From Luteolibacter sp. (GTDB lineage Bacteria; Verrucomicrobiota; Verrucomicrobiia; Verrucomicrobiales; Akkermansiaceae), in NCBI GenBank assembly GCA_030828305.1, contig JAURCU010000013.1, forward strand, positions 1-38,469: a stretch of DNA of 38,469 bases, in the 5' to 3' direction. This document shows, in pieces, positions 19,526-27,548 of the stretch (position 1 is the first letter of the stretch; each line of letters starts with the position of its first letter). The notes below the pieces were generated by a model. The model did no database searches, was not told the origin of the DNA, and saw only the letters and a list, made by a program, of their open reading frames with translations. Both the position numbers and the translations under genes were made by a program.

Positions 19526-20641
19526 CTATTTGACAAAAACGATGCAGATGGGGCCGGGGACGTTGACTGGAGTTTTCGGGATGAAGGCAAGTTCGCCCGT
19601 CTCCGCATCGACCGAGAATACCGTGAGCGTGTTGGAGTGGGCGCCGGCAGCAATCAGCCACTTGGCATCGGGTGTGAGGTTGATGTTGCGGGGCCAGGAG
19701 CCGCGGATGGGCTCAACCTCGACCACTGCAGTATTGCCGGTCTCCGGATCGCATCGGAGCACAGTCACCGAGTCGTGGCCGCGGTTGCCGACGTAGAGGA
19801 ACCTGCCGTTGGGGTGGGTGAGGATTTCGGAGCAGGAGTTGAAGTTCTCCTTGGCTTTCGCCTCGGCGGAGAGGGTGGGGGTGGTGCCGATTCTCCGGGT
19901 GGTGCCCTTGGCGGCATCGTAAGCGAAGGAGGTGACCGACAGCGTCAGCTCATCGAGCAGGTGGATGAACTTGCCGTTGGTGGAGAAGCGCATGTGGCGA
20001 GGTCCACCACCCGGCACGGTCTTGGCGCGGCCGTATTCGCTCAACTTGCCCTCGGGTGTGGTCTTGTAGATGAGGATCTCGTCCAGGCCCAAGTCCGGGA
20101 CGAAGGTGAACTTGCCATCGGGTGAGAAGCCGCCCCAGTGGGGATGGGGCTTCTCCTGGCGTTTTGGAACGACCCGCGAGCCACCTTCGTGCTCGATGAG
20201 TTGCGAGCGCTTGCCGACTTTGCCGTCCGAAAGGATGGGAAACACCGCCACCGAGCCGCCACCATACTGCGCGGTGATCAGGAACTTGCCGCTGGGATGC
20301 ACCGCGATGTGGGCGCCACCGCCATCACTGATGGGCTCGTGATTGAGGAGGGTGAGCTTGGCTCCATCCACGGCATAGGCGCTGACCGAATCGACCCCCT
20401 TCTGCTTGCCCAGCGAATAGAGGAACTTGCCCTCCGGGCTGAGGGCGAGGAAGCCGGGTTGCTCGATCTCGGCGGCGAGTTCGGGGGTGCTCAATCGTCC
20501 CTTCACGGTGTCGAAAGCGCACTGGTAAATGCCTCGGGCTTCCCCAGAGCCGGTGCCGATGAAGACCTGGAGCTTCTCGGCCTGGGAAATTCCAGTGGTC
20601 AGGATGGCGAGTGTGAAAAAAGTCAGCGCTTTCATGATCAT
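19526..20641 (-). CDS. Exported lactonase-family beta-propeller protein
   Basis: The 371-residue product (start ATG at 20641, or 20635 two codons later) has a signal peptide (MKALTFFTLAILTTG, cleavage near QAEKLQ) and looks like the lactonase / YbhE-type seven-bladed propeller. Repeated blades such as LALSPEGKFLYSLG, IAVHPSGKFLITAQYGGG, HWGGFSPDGKFTFVPDLG, HMRFSTNGKFIHLLDE and ILTHPNGRFLYVGNRGHDS are visible. Members can hydrolyse 6-phosphogluconolactone, but an exported member next to sulfatase-free PSD1/DUF1501 genes more likely acts on an extracellular carbohydrate or other ligand; this is inference. It lies 119 bp downstream of the DUF1501 gene. Confidence 0.85.
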   Translation of the reverse strand: MIMKALTFFTLAILTTGISQAEKLQVFIGTGSGEARGIYQCAFDTVKGRLSTPELAAEIEQPGFLALSPEGKFLYSLGKQKGVDSVSAYAVDGAKLTLLNHEPISDGGGAHIAVHPSGKFLITAQYGGGSVAVFPILSDGKVGKRSQLIEHEGGSRVVPKRQEKPHPHWGGFSPDGKFTFVPDLGLDEILIYKTTPEGKLSEYGRAKTVPGGGPRHMRFSTNGKFIHLLDELTLSVTSFAYDAAKGTTRRIGTTPTLSAEAKAKENFNSCSEILTHPNGRFLYVGNRGHDSVTVLRCDPETGNTAVVEVEPIRGSWPRNINLTPDAKWLIAAGAHSNTLTVFSVDAETGELAFIPKTPVNVPGPICIVFVK

Positions 20642-20760
20642 GAGCTTTCGTCAGAGCCAGTCTTTCGTCTAGATCGGAATCCTTTTTGTCTTCCACTCAT
20701 TCGACTCCTTGCGCTCGAGTGGCCAGTCGCCACATTCGCCGCCGAGCCGCCGGTGCTTTC

Positions 20761-22194
20761 TCAGGCGAGGATGTCCTTCACCACGTGGCCGTGGACGTCG
20801 GTGAGGCGGAAGTCGCGCCCGGAGTAGCGGTAGGTCAACTCCTCGTGGTTGAAGCCCAGCAGGTGGAGGATGGTCGCGTGGAGATCGTGCACATGGACGC
20901 GATCCTCGACGGCCTTGAAGCCGAATTCGTCGGTGGCTCCATGGATGTAACCACCCTTCACACCGCCGCCGGCCATCCACACCGTAAATCCATAATGGTT
21001 GTGGTCGCGGCCCTTCATGACGCCCTTGTTAGTGCCCTCCTTGGGAAGTTCCACCACGGGCGTTCGGCCGAACTCACCACCCCACAGTACCAGTGTGTCG
21101 TCGAGCATGCCGCGTTGCTTAAGGTCGGTGAGGAAGGCGGCGATGGCCTGATCGCATTGCTTGGCCAGGCGGCGATGGTCCTCGATGTCATCGTGGCTAT
21201 CCCAAGGCTGGCCATTGCCGTGCCAGAGCTGAATGAAGCGCACGCCGCGCTCAAGCAGGCGGCGAGCCATCAGGCATTGGCGGGCGTGAGGGCCCGGGCC
21301 ATACATGTCGAGGATGTGCTTGGGTTCCTTATCCACGTCGAAGGCGTCGGTGGCTTCGGTCTGCATGCGGTAGGCGAGTTCAAAACTCTTGATACGCGCC
21401 TCCAGCTGGGGGTCGTGATCGGCACCTTCCAAGTGTTCGCGGTTCATCTCGCGCAGCAGTTCCAACTGCTTGAGCTGCCGCTTGGGGTCACCATGCGGGT
21501 TGCGGATGTTCTCGATCATCCTCTCCAGGTCCTTGATCGACGAGTCGATGTAGGTGCCTTGATGCGAGCCTGGCAGGAAAGCCGACTGCCAGTTCTGTGC
21601 GCGCTTGATGGGCTGACCTTTGGGGCACATCGAAATGTAGGCAGGGAGGTTCTGGTTTTCGCTGCCTAGCCCATAGCTGACCCACGACCCCATGGAGGGG
21701 CGCGGCAGCAAGCCATCGCCGCAGTTCATCAGCATGAGGGAGGGCTCGTGGTTGGGCACGTTGGCGTGCATGGAGCGGATCACGCAGAGGTCATCGGCAT
21801 GTTGCGCAGTTTTCTCGAACAGCTCGCTTACCTCCAAGCCGCATTCACCATAGCGCTTGAAGGCGAAAGGCGTGCGCAGCGCGGCTCCGGTCGGGCGCTC
21901 GGTTTTGATGTCGTCGAGCGGCAGGATTTTGCCGTGCAGGTCCTGGAGGATGGGCTTGCGATCAAAGGTGTCCACCTGCGAGGGCCCACCGTTCATGAAG
22001 AGGTGCACCACGCGCTTGGCCCTGGGCGAGTGGTGAGTGAGCCCCGGTATGCCAGAAGCCCCCTTGATGCCCCCGAGGGCCCGCTCGCCCAACAGCGGAC
22101 CCATCGCGAGCGCGCCCATGCCCATGCCGCAGCGCTTGAGAAAGTCGCGGCGGTCGAGCAGGAGGTCTCGGGCAGTGAGTTCGTGGTGACCCAT
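20761..22194 (-). CDS. DUF1501-family exported protein (Tat signal)
   Basis: The 477-residue product is a DUF1501 protein, a sulfatase-like/alkaline-phosphatase-fold family abundant in planctomycetes and verrucomicrobia. The N-terminus has a twin-arginine motif (RRDFLKR at residues 15-21) followed by a hydrophobic stretch, so it is probably exported folded. Family stretches include VHLFMNGGPSQVDTFDRKP, SYGLGSENQNLPAYIS, ATEPSLMLMNCGDG-like text (here NHEPSLMLMNCGDG) and the C-terminal GGEFGRTP. The biochemical role is not established. It begins 15 bp after the PSD1 gene stop, so the two are almost certainly cotranscribed. Confidence 0.92.
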   Translation of the reverse strand: MGHHELTARDLLLDRRDFLKRCGMGMGALAMGPLLGERALGGIKGASGIPGLTHHSPRAKRVVHLFMNGGPSQVDTFDRKPILQDLHGKILPLDDIKTERPTGAALRTPFAFKRYGECGLEVSELFEKTAQHADDLCVIRSMHANVPNHEPSLMLMNCGDGLLPRPSMGSWVSYGLGSENQNLPAYISMCPKGQPIKRAQNWQSAFLPGSHQGTYIDSSIKDLERMIENIRNPHGDPKRQLKQLELLREMNREHLEGADHDPQLEARIKSFELAYRMQTEATDAFDVDKEPKHILDMYGPGPHARQCLMARRLLERGVRFIQLWHGNGQPWDSHDDIEDHRRLAKQCDQAIAAFLTDLKQRGMLDDTLVLWGGEFGRTPVVELPKEGTNKGVMKGRDHNHYGFTVWMAGGGVKGGYIHGATDEFGFKAVEDRVHVHDLHATILHLLGFNHEELTYRYSGRDFRLTDVHGHVVKDILA

Positions 22195-22209
22195 GGTTTG
22201 AAGAACTTG

Positions 22210-24426
22210 TTAGTCGAGGAAGTTGAATTCGTTGGACGCCCAAAGCATCTGCACCGCATCGGCCCAAGCGGCGTCGGAAGGTTTGTCGCCGAGCCATGCA
22301 CTGAGAGTCGATCGCTCCTTCTCCGAGGGATCGCGCAGCAGGAGATGTTGGTAAAGCCACTCGATGCGTTGCTTGATGTTGCGGGTCTTGAAGACGGATT
22401 GGTTGACCACAGCCTTGGACTGGCGATGAGCGAGCTCACCATTGAGAAACCATAGGGCCTGTTGCGGCACCGTGGTCTCCAAGCGCTTGGGCGCGTGATG
22501 ATCGGGGTGGGGGAGATCGAAGTTGGTAAACTGGCCGGGCAGCTCTAAGCGATCGATGAAGGCGTAGATAGTGCGACGCTTGTCGGCTTCGGGCTTTTCC
22601 AATTCGACCGAACGCCCGCCGATTGTGCTCAAGTCGAGCGCGCCCGCCGTGATCAGCAATCGGTCACGCATCGCCTCCAAGGACAAGCGTTGGCGGTTCC
22701 AGCGCCAGAAGGTGGTGTTGCCTTCGTCGCGGTTGACGTTGGTAGCAACCGTGTCGGCTTTCAGGCGGAAGGTTTCGGAGGTGAGCAGCAGGCGGTGAAG
22801 TTTCTTCAGCGACTGATCGTTCTCAACGAACCACACCGCCAGCCAATCGAGCAGCTCCTGTTGTTTGGGCGCGATGGTCTGCGGGCCGAAGTCGCCGGGG
22901 TTCACCAAGGGGGCACCAAAGTGCCAGGCCCATACACGATTGACGATGGCACGGGCGGTCAGCGGGTTGTTAGAATCGGCCACCTTCTGGGCCAGGCTCA
23001 GGCGAGGGCTCTGTTCTTTGGGAAATTCTCCCCCACCCAGAACGGTGAGCCAATGACGCTCGAAGGGCTCGCCCTTTTGGGTCGGGTCTCCACGCTCATA
23101 GACACGGGCCGGGGCATACTTGGCGCGCTCCATGACGATCATGGCGCGCGGCGGACCACCGGCATGACTGGATTCCAGCTTGGCGCGCTTGGCTTCGATC
23201 TCCCGGTTCGTTTGGCCGTCCTTCTGGGTGAAGAAGTGCTGCACCCGGCCTTCATCGAAACTCAGTGGGCAGAGTTGACGCTTGGCCTGGTTGGCGAGCT
23301 GGCCCTTTCCGCTCTTGATGGCCGCATCCCATTCCTTGGCGAGTGCCTCGCAAAGCGCCTCTCGATTCGCGCCCTCCTTGTCCATCTCGCTGTACCATTG
23401 GGCGAGGCGCGGCGCAGGCTTGTCACCGACGGCCGACACCGCGAGGAACTTCTTCCACTGCAAGGTCGCCTTACCGCGTAGCTTGTACGTCTTGAAGCTG
23501 CCGGTCTGGCAGCGGTCCAGCTCCCAGTTCTGTTTGTGGGCGAGCCAGCCGAGGTGGAGGTAGCCAGCGAGGGTCTTGGGTTCGCGCAGTTGCTTCACGA
23601 TGGCGTGCCGAAACTGGTGCTTCTCATCGTCGATCTTGGCCATCTCCGCCTTGAACTTGGCATGCGCCTCGGCGTTGGCGGGAGTGCCAATGATCGGGCC
23701 GCGCGGATTGGCATCGGCATTCTCCAGCACGGAAAAGAAGGAGTAATAGTCCTCTATGGAAATGGGGTCGGTCTTGTGGTCGTGGCAACGCGCGCAGGAG
23801 ACTGTGGTGCTCATGAAGCCGCGGGTCACCACGTCCACACGATCGTCCATCATCACTTCGCGGAGCCCGTGTGGACCCACTGTTAGAAATCCCAGCGCGG
23901 CGAGGTCGGGATGATCCGCTTTGTCGACCACCTGGTCGGCGGCAATCTGCAGGGTGATGAACTCATGCCAGGGAATGTCGCGGTTGAAGGCGTCGATCAA
24001 CCACTCGCGGTAGGTCCAGGCGAAGGGGAAGCGGTTGTCCTTCTGAAAGTTGTAGCCGATGGTGTCGGCGTAGCGAGCCACATCCATCCAATGGCGTGCC
24101 CAGCGCTCGCCATAGGCAGGATTGGCCATCCACTCGTCCAGCAGCTTCGGCCACACCTTGGGGTCGGCTTCGAGTCGGGCGATCTGCTCGGCGGTAGGGG
24201 GCAGACCGGTCAGCGTGAAGGACGCGCGGATGGCCCACTGCCTCGGTTCAGCCAGTCCATTGGCGCCCGTGCCCGTGGCCTTGCGCTGCCTTTGCAGCAG
24301 GGCATCCACCGGGTGTTGCTTGGCCGGCAACTCGATGGCGACGGGAGAATTGTAGGCCCAATGGTCCTCGGCTTGGACGGCCACAGCCGTGAGCAGGGAA
24401 AGAACGATGGGGAGGATCCTGCGCAT
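22210..24426 (-). CDS. PSD1-family exported protein (DUF1549 + DUF1553)
   Basis: From the ATG at 24426 the 738-residue product has a signal peptide (MRRILPIVLSLLTAVAVQA). The DUF1549/PSCyt2 domain (about 35-265) includes FTLTGLPPT, YGERWARHWMDVARYADT and a c-type-haem-like CARCHDHK with Cys211, Cys214 and His215. The DUF1553/PSD1 domain (about 445-735) includes NPLTARAIVNRVWAWHFG, SLKKLHRLLLTSETFR and RQRLSLEAMRDRLL. No separate N-terminal cytochrome PSCyt1 domain is visible, unlike many larger relatives. The frame is open to 24468. These proteins are usually paired with DUF1501 proteins, as here; their exact function is unknown. Confidence 0.93.
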   Translation of the reverse strand: MRRILPIVLSLLTAVAVQAEDHWAYNSPVAIELPAKQHPVDALLQRQRKATGTGANGLAEPRQWAIRASFTLTGLPPTAEQIARLEADPKVWPKLLDEWMANPAYGERWARHWMDVARYADTIGYNFQKDNRFPFAWTYREWLIDAFNRDIPWHEFITLQIAADQVVDKADHPDLAALGFLTVGPHGLREVMMDDRVDVVTRGFMSTTVSCARCHDHKTDPISIEDYYSFFSVLENADANPRGPIIGTPANAEAHAKFKAEMAKIDDEKHQFRHAIVKQLREPKTLAGYLHLGWLAHKQNWELDRCQTGSFKTYKLRGKATLQWKKFLAVSAVGDKPAPRLAQWYSEMDKEGANREALCEALAKEWDAAIKSGKGQLANQAKRQLCPLSFDEGRVQHFFTQKDGQTNREIEAKRAKLESSHAGGPPRAMIVMERAKYAPARVYERGDPTQKGEPFERHWLTVLGGGEFPKEQSPRLSLAQKVADSNNPLTARAIVNRVWAWHFGAPLVNPGDFGPQTIAPKQQELLDWLAVWFVENDQSLKKLHRLLLTSETFRLKADTVATNVNRDEGNTTFWRWNRQRLSLEAMRDRLLITAGALDLSTIGGRSVELEKPEADKRRTIYAFIDRLELPGQFTNFDLPHPDHHAPKRLETTVPQQALWFLNGELAHRQSKAVVNQSVFKTRNIKQRIEWLYQHLLLRDPSEKERSTLSAWLGDKPSDAAWADAVQMLWASNEFNFLD

Positions 24427-24532
24427 TTCATCGGATACTAGGCTACCATCCGCCTTCTTTCCGTCCAAAAACCCAATTTCCTGCGCAGCTTGGTGCCCTA
24501 TTCCAGGTCATTGACGATGGCTCAGCTTTATG

Positions 24533-24548
24533 ATACATATTTATGCAT
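24533..24548 (+). promoter_or_regulatory. Imperfect palindrome over the antitoxin start, possible autoregulatory operator
   Basis: ATACATATTTATGCAT reads as two 7-base half-sites (ATACATA and TATGCAT) around a TT centre, with one mismatch between arms. Its last two bases are the first two of the antitoxin ATG at 24547. Ribbon-helix-helix antitoxins usually repress their own operon by binding such sites. A TTGACG box lies upstream at 24511-24516, but no convincing -10 box goes with it. Confidence 0.35.
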
Positions 24549-24789
24549 GAGAACAACCATTGATATGCCTGACGCTCTTTTCAAGCGGGCCAAGAAGGTG
24601 GCCGCCGAGCGCCAGACCACCTTGCGCATGCTGATGGTCGATGCTTTGGAGAGAAGCCTCAGCGAGTCTTCATCTGGCTCCTTTCGCTTGCGGGAGGCGG
24701 CGGCCGGTTATGGCTCGAAGAAAGGAGTGGATGCCAATGCCATCAATCAGGCGATTGAGGATCAGCGTGAAGGGCCCTTTAGTCAGTAA
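24547..24789 (+). CDS. VapB-type ribbon-helix-helix antitoxin
   Basis: From the ATG at 24547 the product is 80 residues. MRTTIDMPDALFKRAKKVAA is the typical beta-strand plus first helix of a VapB-like ribbon-helix-helix DNA-binding domain, followed by the second helix (TTLRMLMVDALERSL). The C-terminal half would bind and neutralise the toxin. In-frame ATG codons at 24517 and 24490 are possible, but the family starts at the chosen one. The PIN-domain toxin gene follows after 26 bp, giving the usual antitoxin-toxin order. Confidence 0.86.
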   Translation: MRTTIDMPDALFKRAKKVAAERQTTLRMLMVDALERSLSESSSGSFRLREAAAGYGSKKGVDANAINQAIEDQREGPFSQ

Positions 24790-24815
24790 TTTCCCGGGAT
24801 CTGCAATCATCGCAA

Positions 24816-25247
24816 ATGATCGCCCTAGATACCAACATCCTCGTCCACGCCCACCGCGCCGACGCCTCGCTGCATGATCAAGCCAAGGAGGCCGTTAGAA
24901 GCTTGGCCGAATCTCCGGCGCCTTGGGCCATCTGCTACCACAGCCTGATCGAGTTCCATGCCGTGGTCACCCGACCTCGCCTATGGCAGGCACCTTCCAC
25001 GCCTGAGCAGGCAATCGACCAGATTCAGGCCTGGCGTGAGTCTCCCTCCTTGCGCATCCTGCTCGACAGTGAAGATGCCTTGGACTTGGTCATGCGCCTC
25101 GCCATGGAGAGCCGGGTGTCAGGAGCGATGATCCACGATGCGCGAATCGTGGCCTGTTGCCAGAGCCACGGTGTGACTGAACTTTGGAGCGTGGACCGTG
25201 ACTTCAGCCGCTTTCCATCCATCAAGACCCGCAACCCCTTGGTCTGA
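24816..25247 (+). CDS. VapC-type PIN-domain toxin ribonuclease
   Basis: The 143-residue product is a PIN-domain protein of the VapC toxin type, a metal-dependent RNase that cuts specific RNAs such as tRNA or rRNA when free of its antitoxin. All four expected acidic residues are present: Asp5 in ALDTNILVHA, Glu46 in SLIEFHAVV, Asp108 in MIHDARIVACC and Asp127 in SVDRDFSRF. With the active site intact the toxin is probably functional. It pairs with the preceding antitoxin gene; the target RNA is unknown. Confidence 0.9.
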   Translation: MIALDTNILVHAHRADASLHDQAKEAVRSLAESPAPWAICYHSLIEFHAVVTRPRLWQAPSTPEQAIDQIQAWRESPSLRILLDSEDALDLVMRLAMESRVSGAMIHDARIVACCQSHGVTELWSVDRDFSRFPSIKTRNPLV

Positions 25248-25283
25248 TGCGTGCCTCTTATCAAGTTCTGTTGAATTGATGTC

Positions 25284-25466
25284 ATGCTAAGTATCTATCA
25301 GCCCCGGCGTTCGCGGGCTTCACCTCTTTGGCAGGTGGTTCATCACGGTTGGGGTGAGTTTCTTGCCCGCTATGAAAGCAAGTATCGCAGCTCGACTGGT
25401 TCAACCAGCGCCGCAAGGATCGTGATGAGTATGACCAGTCTGCCGATTGGCAGCCCAAGGAGGTGA
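25284..25466 (+). pseudogene. Degraded fragment of an IS91-type transposase
   Basis: The 60-codon frame from 25284 starts IYQPRRSRASPLWQVVHHG and continues EFLARYESKYR. This resembles the N-terminus of IS91-family transposases, which typically begin with a Y-x-PR-x-P-x-(A/S)(S/T)PL(W/Y)Q pattern. After about residue 35 the similarity stops and the residues become low-information, and the zinc-binding and catalytic parts are missing. From 25376 another frame reads without a start codon (KQVSQLDWFNQRRKDRDEYD onward) to a stop at 25505-25507 and looks more protein-like than chance, so a second remnant may be joined here. The family call is from memory of the pattern. Confidence 0.5.
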
Positions 25467-25507
25467 AGTTGTCTGACGGGCGGGTGCTGCTACTCGATGA
25501 AAGTTGA

Positions 25508-25828
25508 GCCGGCGAGTGCCTGAGTCGTTACAGATCGTCTGTTGCCGGAATCATGGCAGCAGGGCGGGGGAGTTGTGTCTGCGCTTATGGGAACGGGTCG
25601 ATTTGAAAGCCATTAGAAGGTAAAGTGGCTCCTCTGAGCCTCAAAGTTCAGCCCAGGGCCTTGGGTGTTGGGCGTTCAAATCCCCTTTTCCCCCGCAACC
25701 CCCTTTTCCCCTTCCTGAAGCGGGGCCTTAAGGGTATTCTCCCCGAGGGTGAAAAAGCAAATTCCTAGCATCTTGACATGGCGTGTTTCTGATCAAGCTG
25801 TGCCGGAGTCACTTGAAGAAACTTCGGG
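25508..25828. other. Gene-free stretch with hairpins and a G-rich minus strand
   Basis: No credible gene lies here. Seen: a GGCTC-CTCT-GAGCC hairpin at 25627-25640; paired G-rich runs on the minus strand at 25682-25711; and CGGGG (25721-25725) pairing with CCCCG (25741-25745). These lie downstream of the leftward PEP-CTERM gene and could serve as its 3' end, though no T run makes a standard terminator. A TTGACA at 25773-25778 has no matching -10 box. Confidence 0.6.
25682..25711 (-). other. Predicted G-quadruplex motif
   Basis: The minus strand here has four runs of G (4, 5, 5 and 4 residues) separated by loops AAAA, TTGC and AAAA. This satisfies the usual four-tract, short-loop rule for an intramolecular G-quadruplex with at least four tetrads. 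It would lie about 120-150 bases into the 3' region of the PEP-CTERM transcript. Confidence 0.6.
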
Positions 25829-26692
25829 TTATCGTTTGGGGCGCCTTGTACGCATGCCAAAAACGATTCCCCCGATACCCAAAAAAGCGAGCAACGAGGG
25901 CTCAGGAATCACAATGCCGTCAAGGATGATTCCACCAAAGCGGGCTGCGGATCCATCCTGATCTGCGTGGAAGAAATTAAAGGTGATGGTGTCATACAAG
26001 TTGTCCGTGTTGTCGAAGTCCCACTCATGCAAGTGGACCCGGTTGGGTCGAGCCCAGTTGTCACTGCCGACTGTCACGATGTCAGTCTGCCCAGCGCCGC
26101 TCATGGTCATGGTGATCCGTTCGGTTCCGCCAAATCCTCCCGCAAGAAAATACAGCGTTCCTGAGGTCATGTTGGTGATGTCAATGATGCCACTGCCGTC
26201 ACCAAGGCCAGCCATGGTGTTTGATACGTAGTCGGCAGAGGATGTGGTGGTGATTTGGCTGCCTCCTCCGAAGCCCGCTCCCGGATCGTCGGTTTCCCAA
26301 ACATTGAGAAACGACTGGTTTCCGGCGACTTGTGCCGCTGATGTGGCAGAGACAGCTCCGATGCGACCCTCTCCACTCAGAGCGTAAGTGAACAGTTCGA
26401 GAGAAACGTTCTTGTCAACAGGGCTGCTGAAAAAACGATAGTCAAGAACAGTCCCATCACCGAAAAGTCCGGAAGCAGGTAGGGGGTTTCCTGCTGTATT
26501 GCTGGAGATTCCACCAATTCCCTGATAGCCCGCGCGGCCTGCGAACACGGAGATGTCCGCGCGATTGTCTGGATCCTCGTTGGTGTTCATGATCTCAAGG
26601 GCTTCGCCACCTACGAAGGTAAGTGAGGCGGCAGAGGCCATCCCAAAGAGGCCACCCAAGCTTATAGAACAGCTAAAAAGATTGAGGTTCAT
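25829..26692 (-). CDS. PEP-CTERM-anchored exported protein of unknown function
   Basis: The 287-residue product has an N-terminal signal peptide (about residues 1-22, ending near GMASAA) and a C-terminal PEP-CTERM signal: IPEPSLLAFLGIGG, a hydrophobic segment, then the basic tail RTRRPKR. Such proteins are cut and anchored or released by an exosortase in bacteria making exopolysaccharide. The middle is Gly/Ser/Thr/Asn-rich and beta-like (for example GAGFGGGSQITTTSSADY), with no recognised domain. No exosortase gene is in the window, so processing would depend on one elsewhere. The gene is isolated between the accessory region and purE. Confidence 0.85.
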   Translation of the reverse strand: MNLNLFSCSISLGGLFGMASAASLTFVGGEALEIMNTNEDPDNRADISVFAGRAGYQGIGGISSNTAGNPLPASGLFGDGTVLDYRFFSSPVDKNVSLELFTYALSGEGRIGAVSATSAAQVAGNQSFLNVWETDDPGAGFGGGSQITTTSSADYVSNTMAGLGDGSGIIDITNMTSGTLYFLAGGFGGTERITMTMSGAGQTDIVTVGSDNWARPNRVHLHEWDFDNTDNLYDTITFNFFHADQDGSAARFGGIILDGIVIPEPSLLAFLGIGGIVFGMRTRRPKR

Positions 26693-27053
26693 TGAACGAT
26701 AAGGGTGATTTAACGTTTTAGGCGTTGCATATTAGTTAGATTGATGACCGTTGCAAGTTGATTTTCTAACATGCTATAGCTTGTCTGATTGAGTAATTTT
26801 CATCGCCACGGCCGACATCCTGATGTTTTCATCGCAATTGATGATGTGGTGGCTGAATCGCTGAATTGGTGGGTATTGCCGCCGGCCCAGAAGCCCTGAA
26901 AGTGGCCAATGGTGGGCGATTGCACGATTCGGCGGGTGGATAGAGCCAACGACAGGAGGAGTCAGCAGTCGGCAAACACCAGAGAGTTCCCGGTTTTTAG
27001 GCGCGACATAGGCCCCTAGGCTTGTCAGATTGGTAACCCATTTCCAACCCATC
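26693..27053. other. AT-richer divergent intergenic region before purE
   Basis: This 361-bp gap separates the leftward PEP-CTERM gene from rightward purE. Its left 130 bp is clearly AT-richer than the surroundings and holds the minus-strand promoter candidate. I see no convincing sigma-70 promoter for purE, no riboswitch with recognisable conserved bases (in particular no purine or glycine aptamer) and no small gene. Confidence 0.6.
26729..26756 (-). promoter_or_regulatory. Candidate promoter for the PEP-CTERM gene
   Basis: On the minus strand TTGCAA (26751-26756) and TAATAT (26729-26734) are 16 bp apart, in an AT-rich stretch. Each box matches consensus at four of six positions. The start of transcription would lie about 30 bases before the ATG at 26692. 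Confidence 0.35.
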
Positions 27054-27548
27054 ATGGCAAACATACCACAGATTGGCATCATCATGGGCAGCGACTCCGA
27101 TTGGCCTACCATGGAGCATGCCGCCCGCAAACTGGAAGAATTCGGAATCGGCTGGGAGGCTGAAGTGGTCAGCGCCCACCGCACCCCTGATAAACTTTAC
27201 GATTACGCCGGATCGGCCCGTGGGCGCGGCCTAAAGTGTATCATCGCTGGTGCCGGCGGAGCCGCTCACCTGCCCGGCATGGCTGCCGCCATCACTGACT
27301 TGCCCGTTCTGGGTGTGCCGGTGGAGTCCAAGATCCTGAAGGGAGTTGACTCCCTGCTCTCCATCGTCCAGATGCCCGGAGGTATTCCCACCGCGACTTT
27401 TGCCATCGGCAAAGCCGGAGCCATCAATGCGGCACTTTTTGCTGTGGCGATGCTGGCCAATGGGTCCGAAGAGCTTGCCAACAAGCTTGCGGAGTTCCGC
27501 AAAGCCCAGAGCGATCGAGTCAAGTCTCTTAGCGTGCACCTTCAGTGA
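27054..27548 (+). CDS. purE: N5-carboxyaminoimidazole ribonucleotide mutase
   Basis: PurE class I converts N5-CAIR to CAIR in purine synthesis. From the ATG at 27054 the product is 164 residues. It has the phosphate-binding [12 protein letters not shown], the [13 protein letters not shown] segment with the catalytic His, and the [13 protein letters not shown] loop. The frame opens at 27030, but the eight extra codons are not family-like. The stop overlaps a GTG start of purK, so the two enzymes of this branch are translationally coupled. Confidence 0.96.
   Translation: MANIPQIGIIMGSDSDWPTMEHAARKLEEFGIGWEAEVVSAHRTPDKLYDYAGSARGRGLKCIIAGAGGAAHLPGMAAAITDLPVLGVPVESKILKGVDSLLSIVQMPGGIPTATFAIGKAGAINAALFAVAMLANGSEELANKLAEFRKAQSDRVKSLSVHLQ

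Noticed and set aside
19330..19533. 67-codon plus-strand ORF across the murG promoter region
   Set aside because: It overlaps murG and the lactonase stop, lacks a family match and has no start signal.
20686..21669. 327-codon plus-strand ORF opposite the DUF1501 gene
   Set aside because: Antisense shadow; the DUF1501 frame has clear motifs.
25640..25695. tRNA-like T-loop (GTTCAAATC at 25674-25682)
   Set aside because: The T stem has a mismatch and no acceptor partner, anticodon arm or D arm lies at a suitable distance.
26693..27053. Purine riboswitch before purE
   Set aside because: The conserved purine aptamer loops are not seen; nothing supports one.
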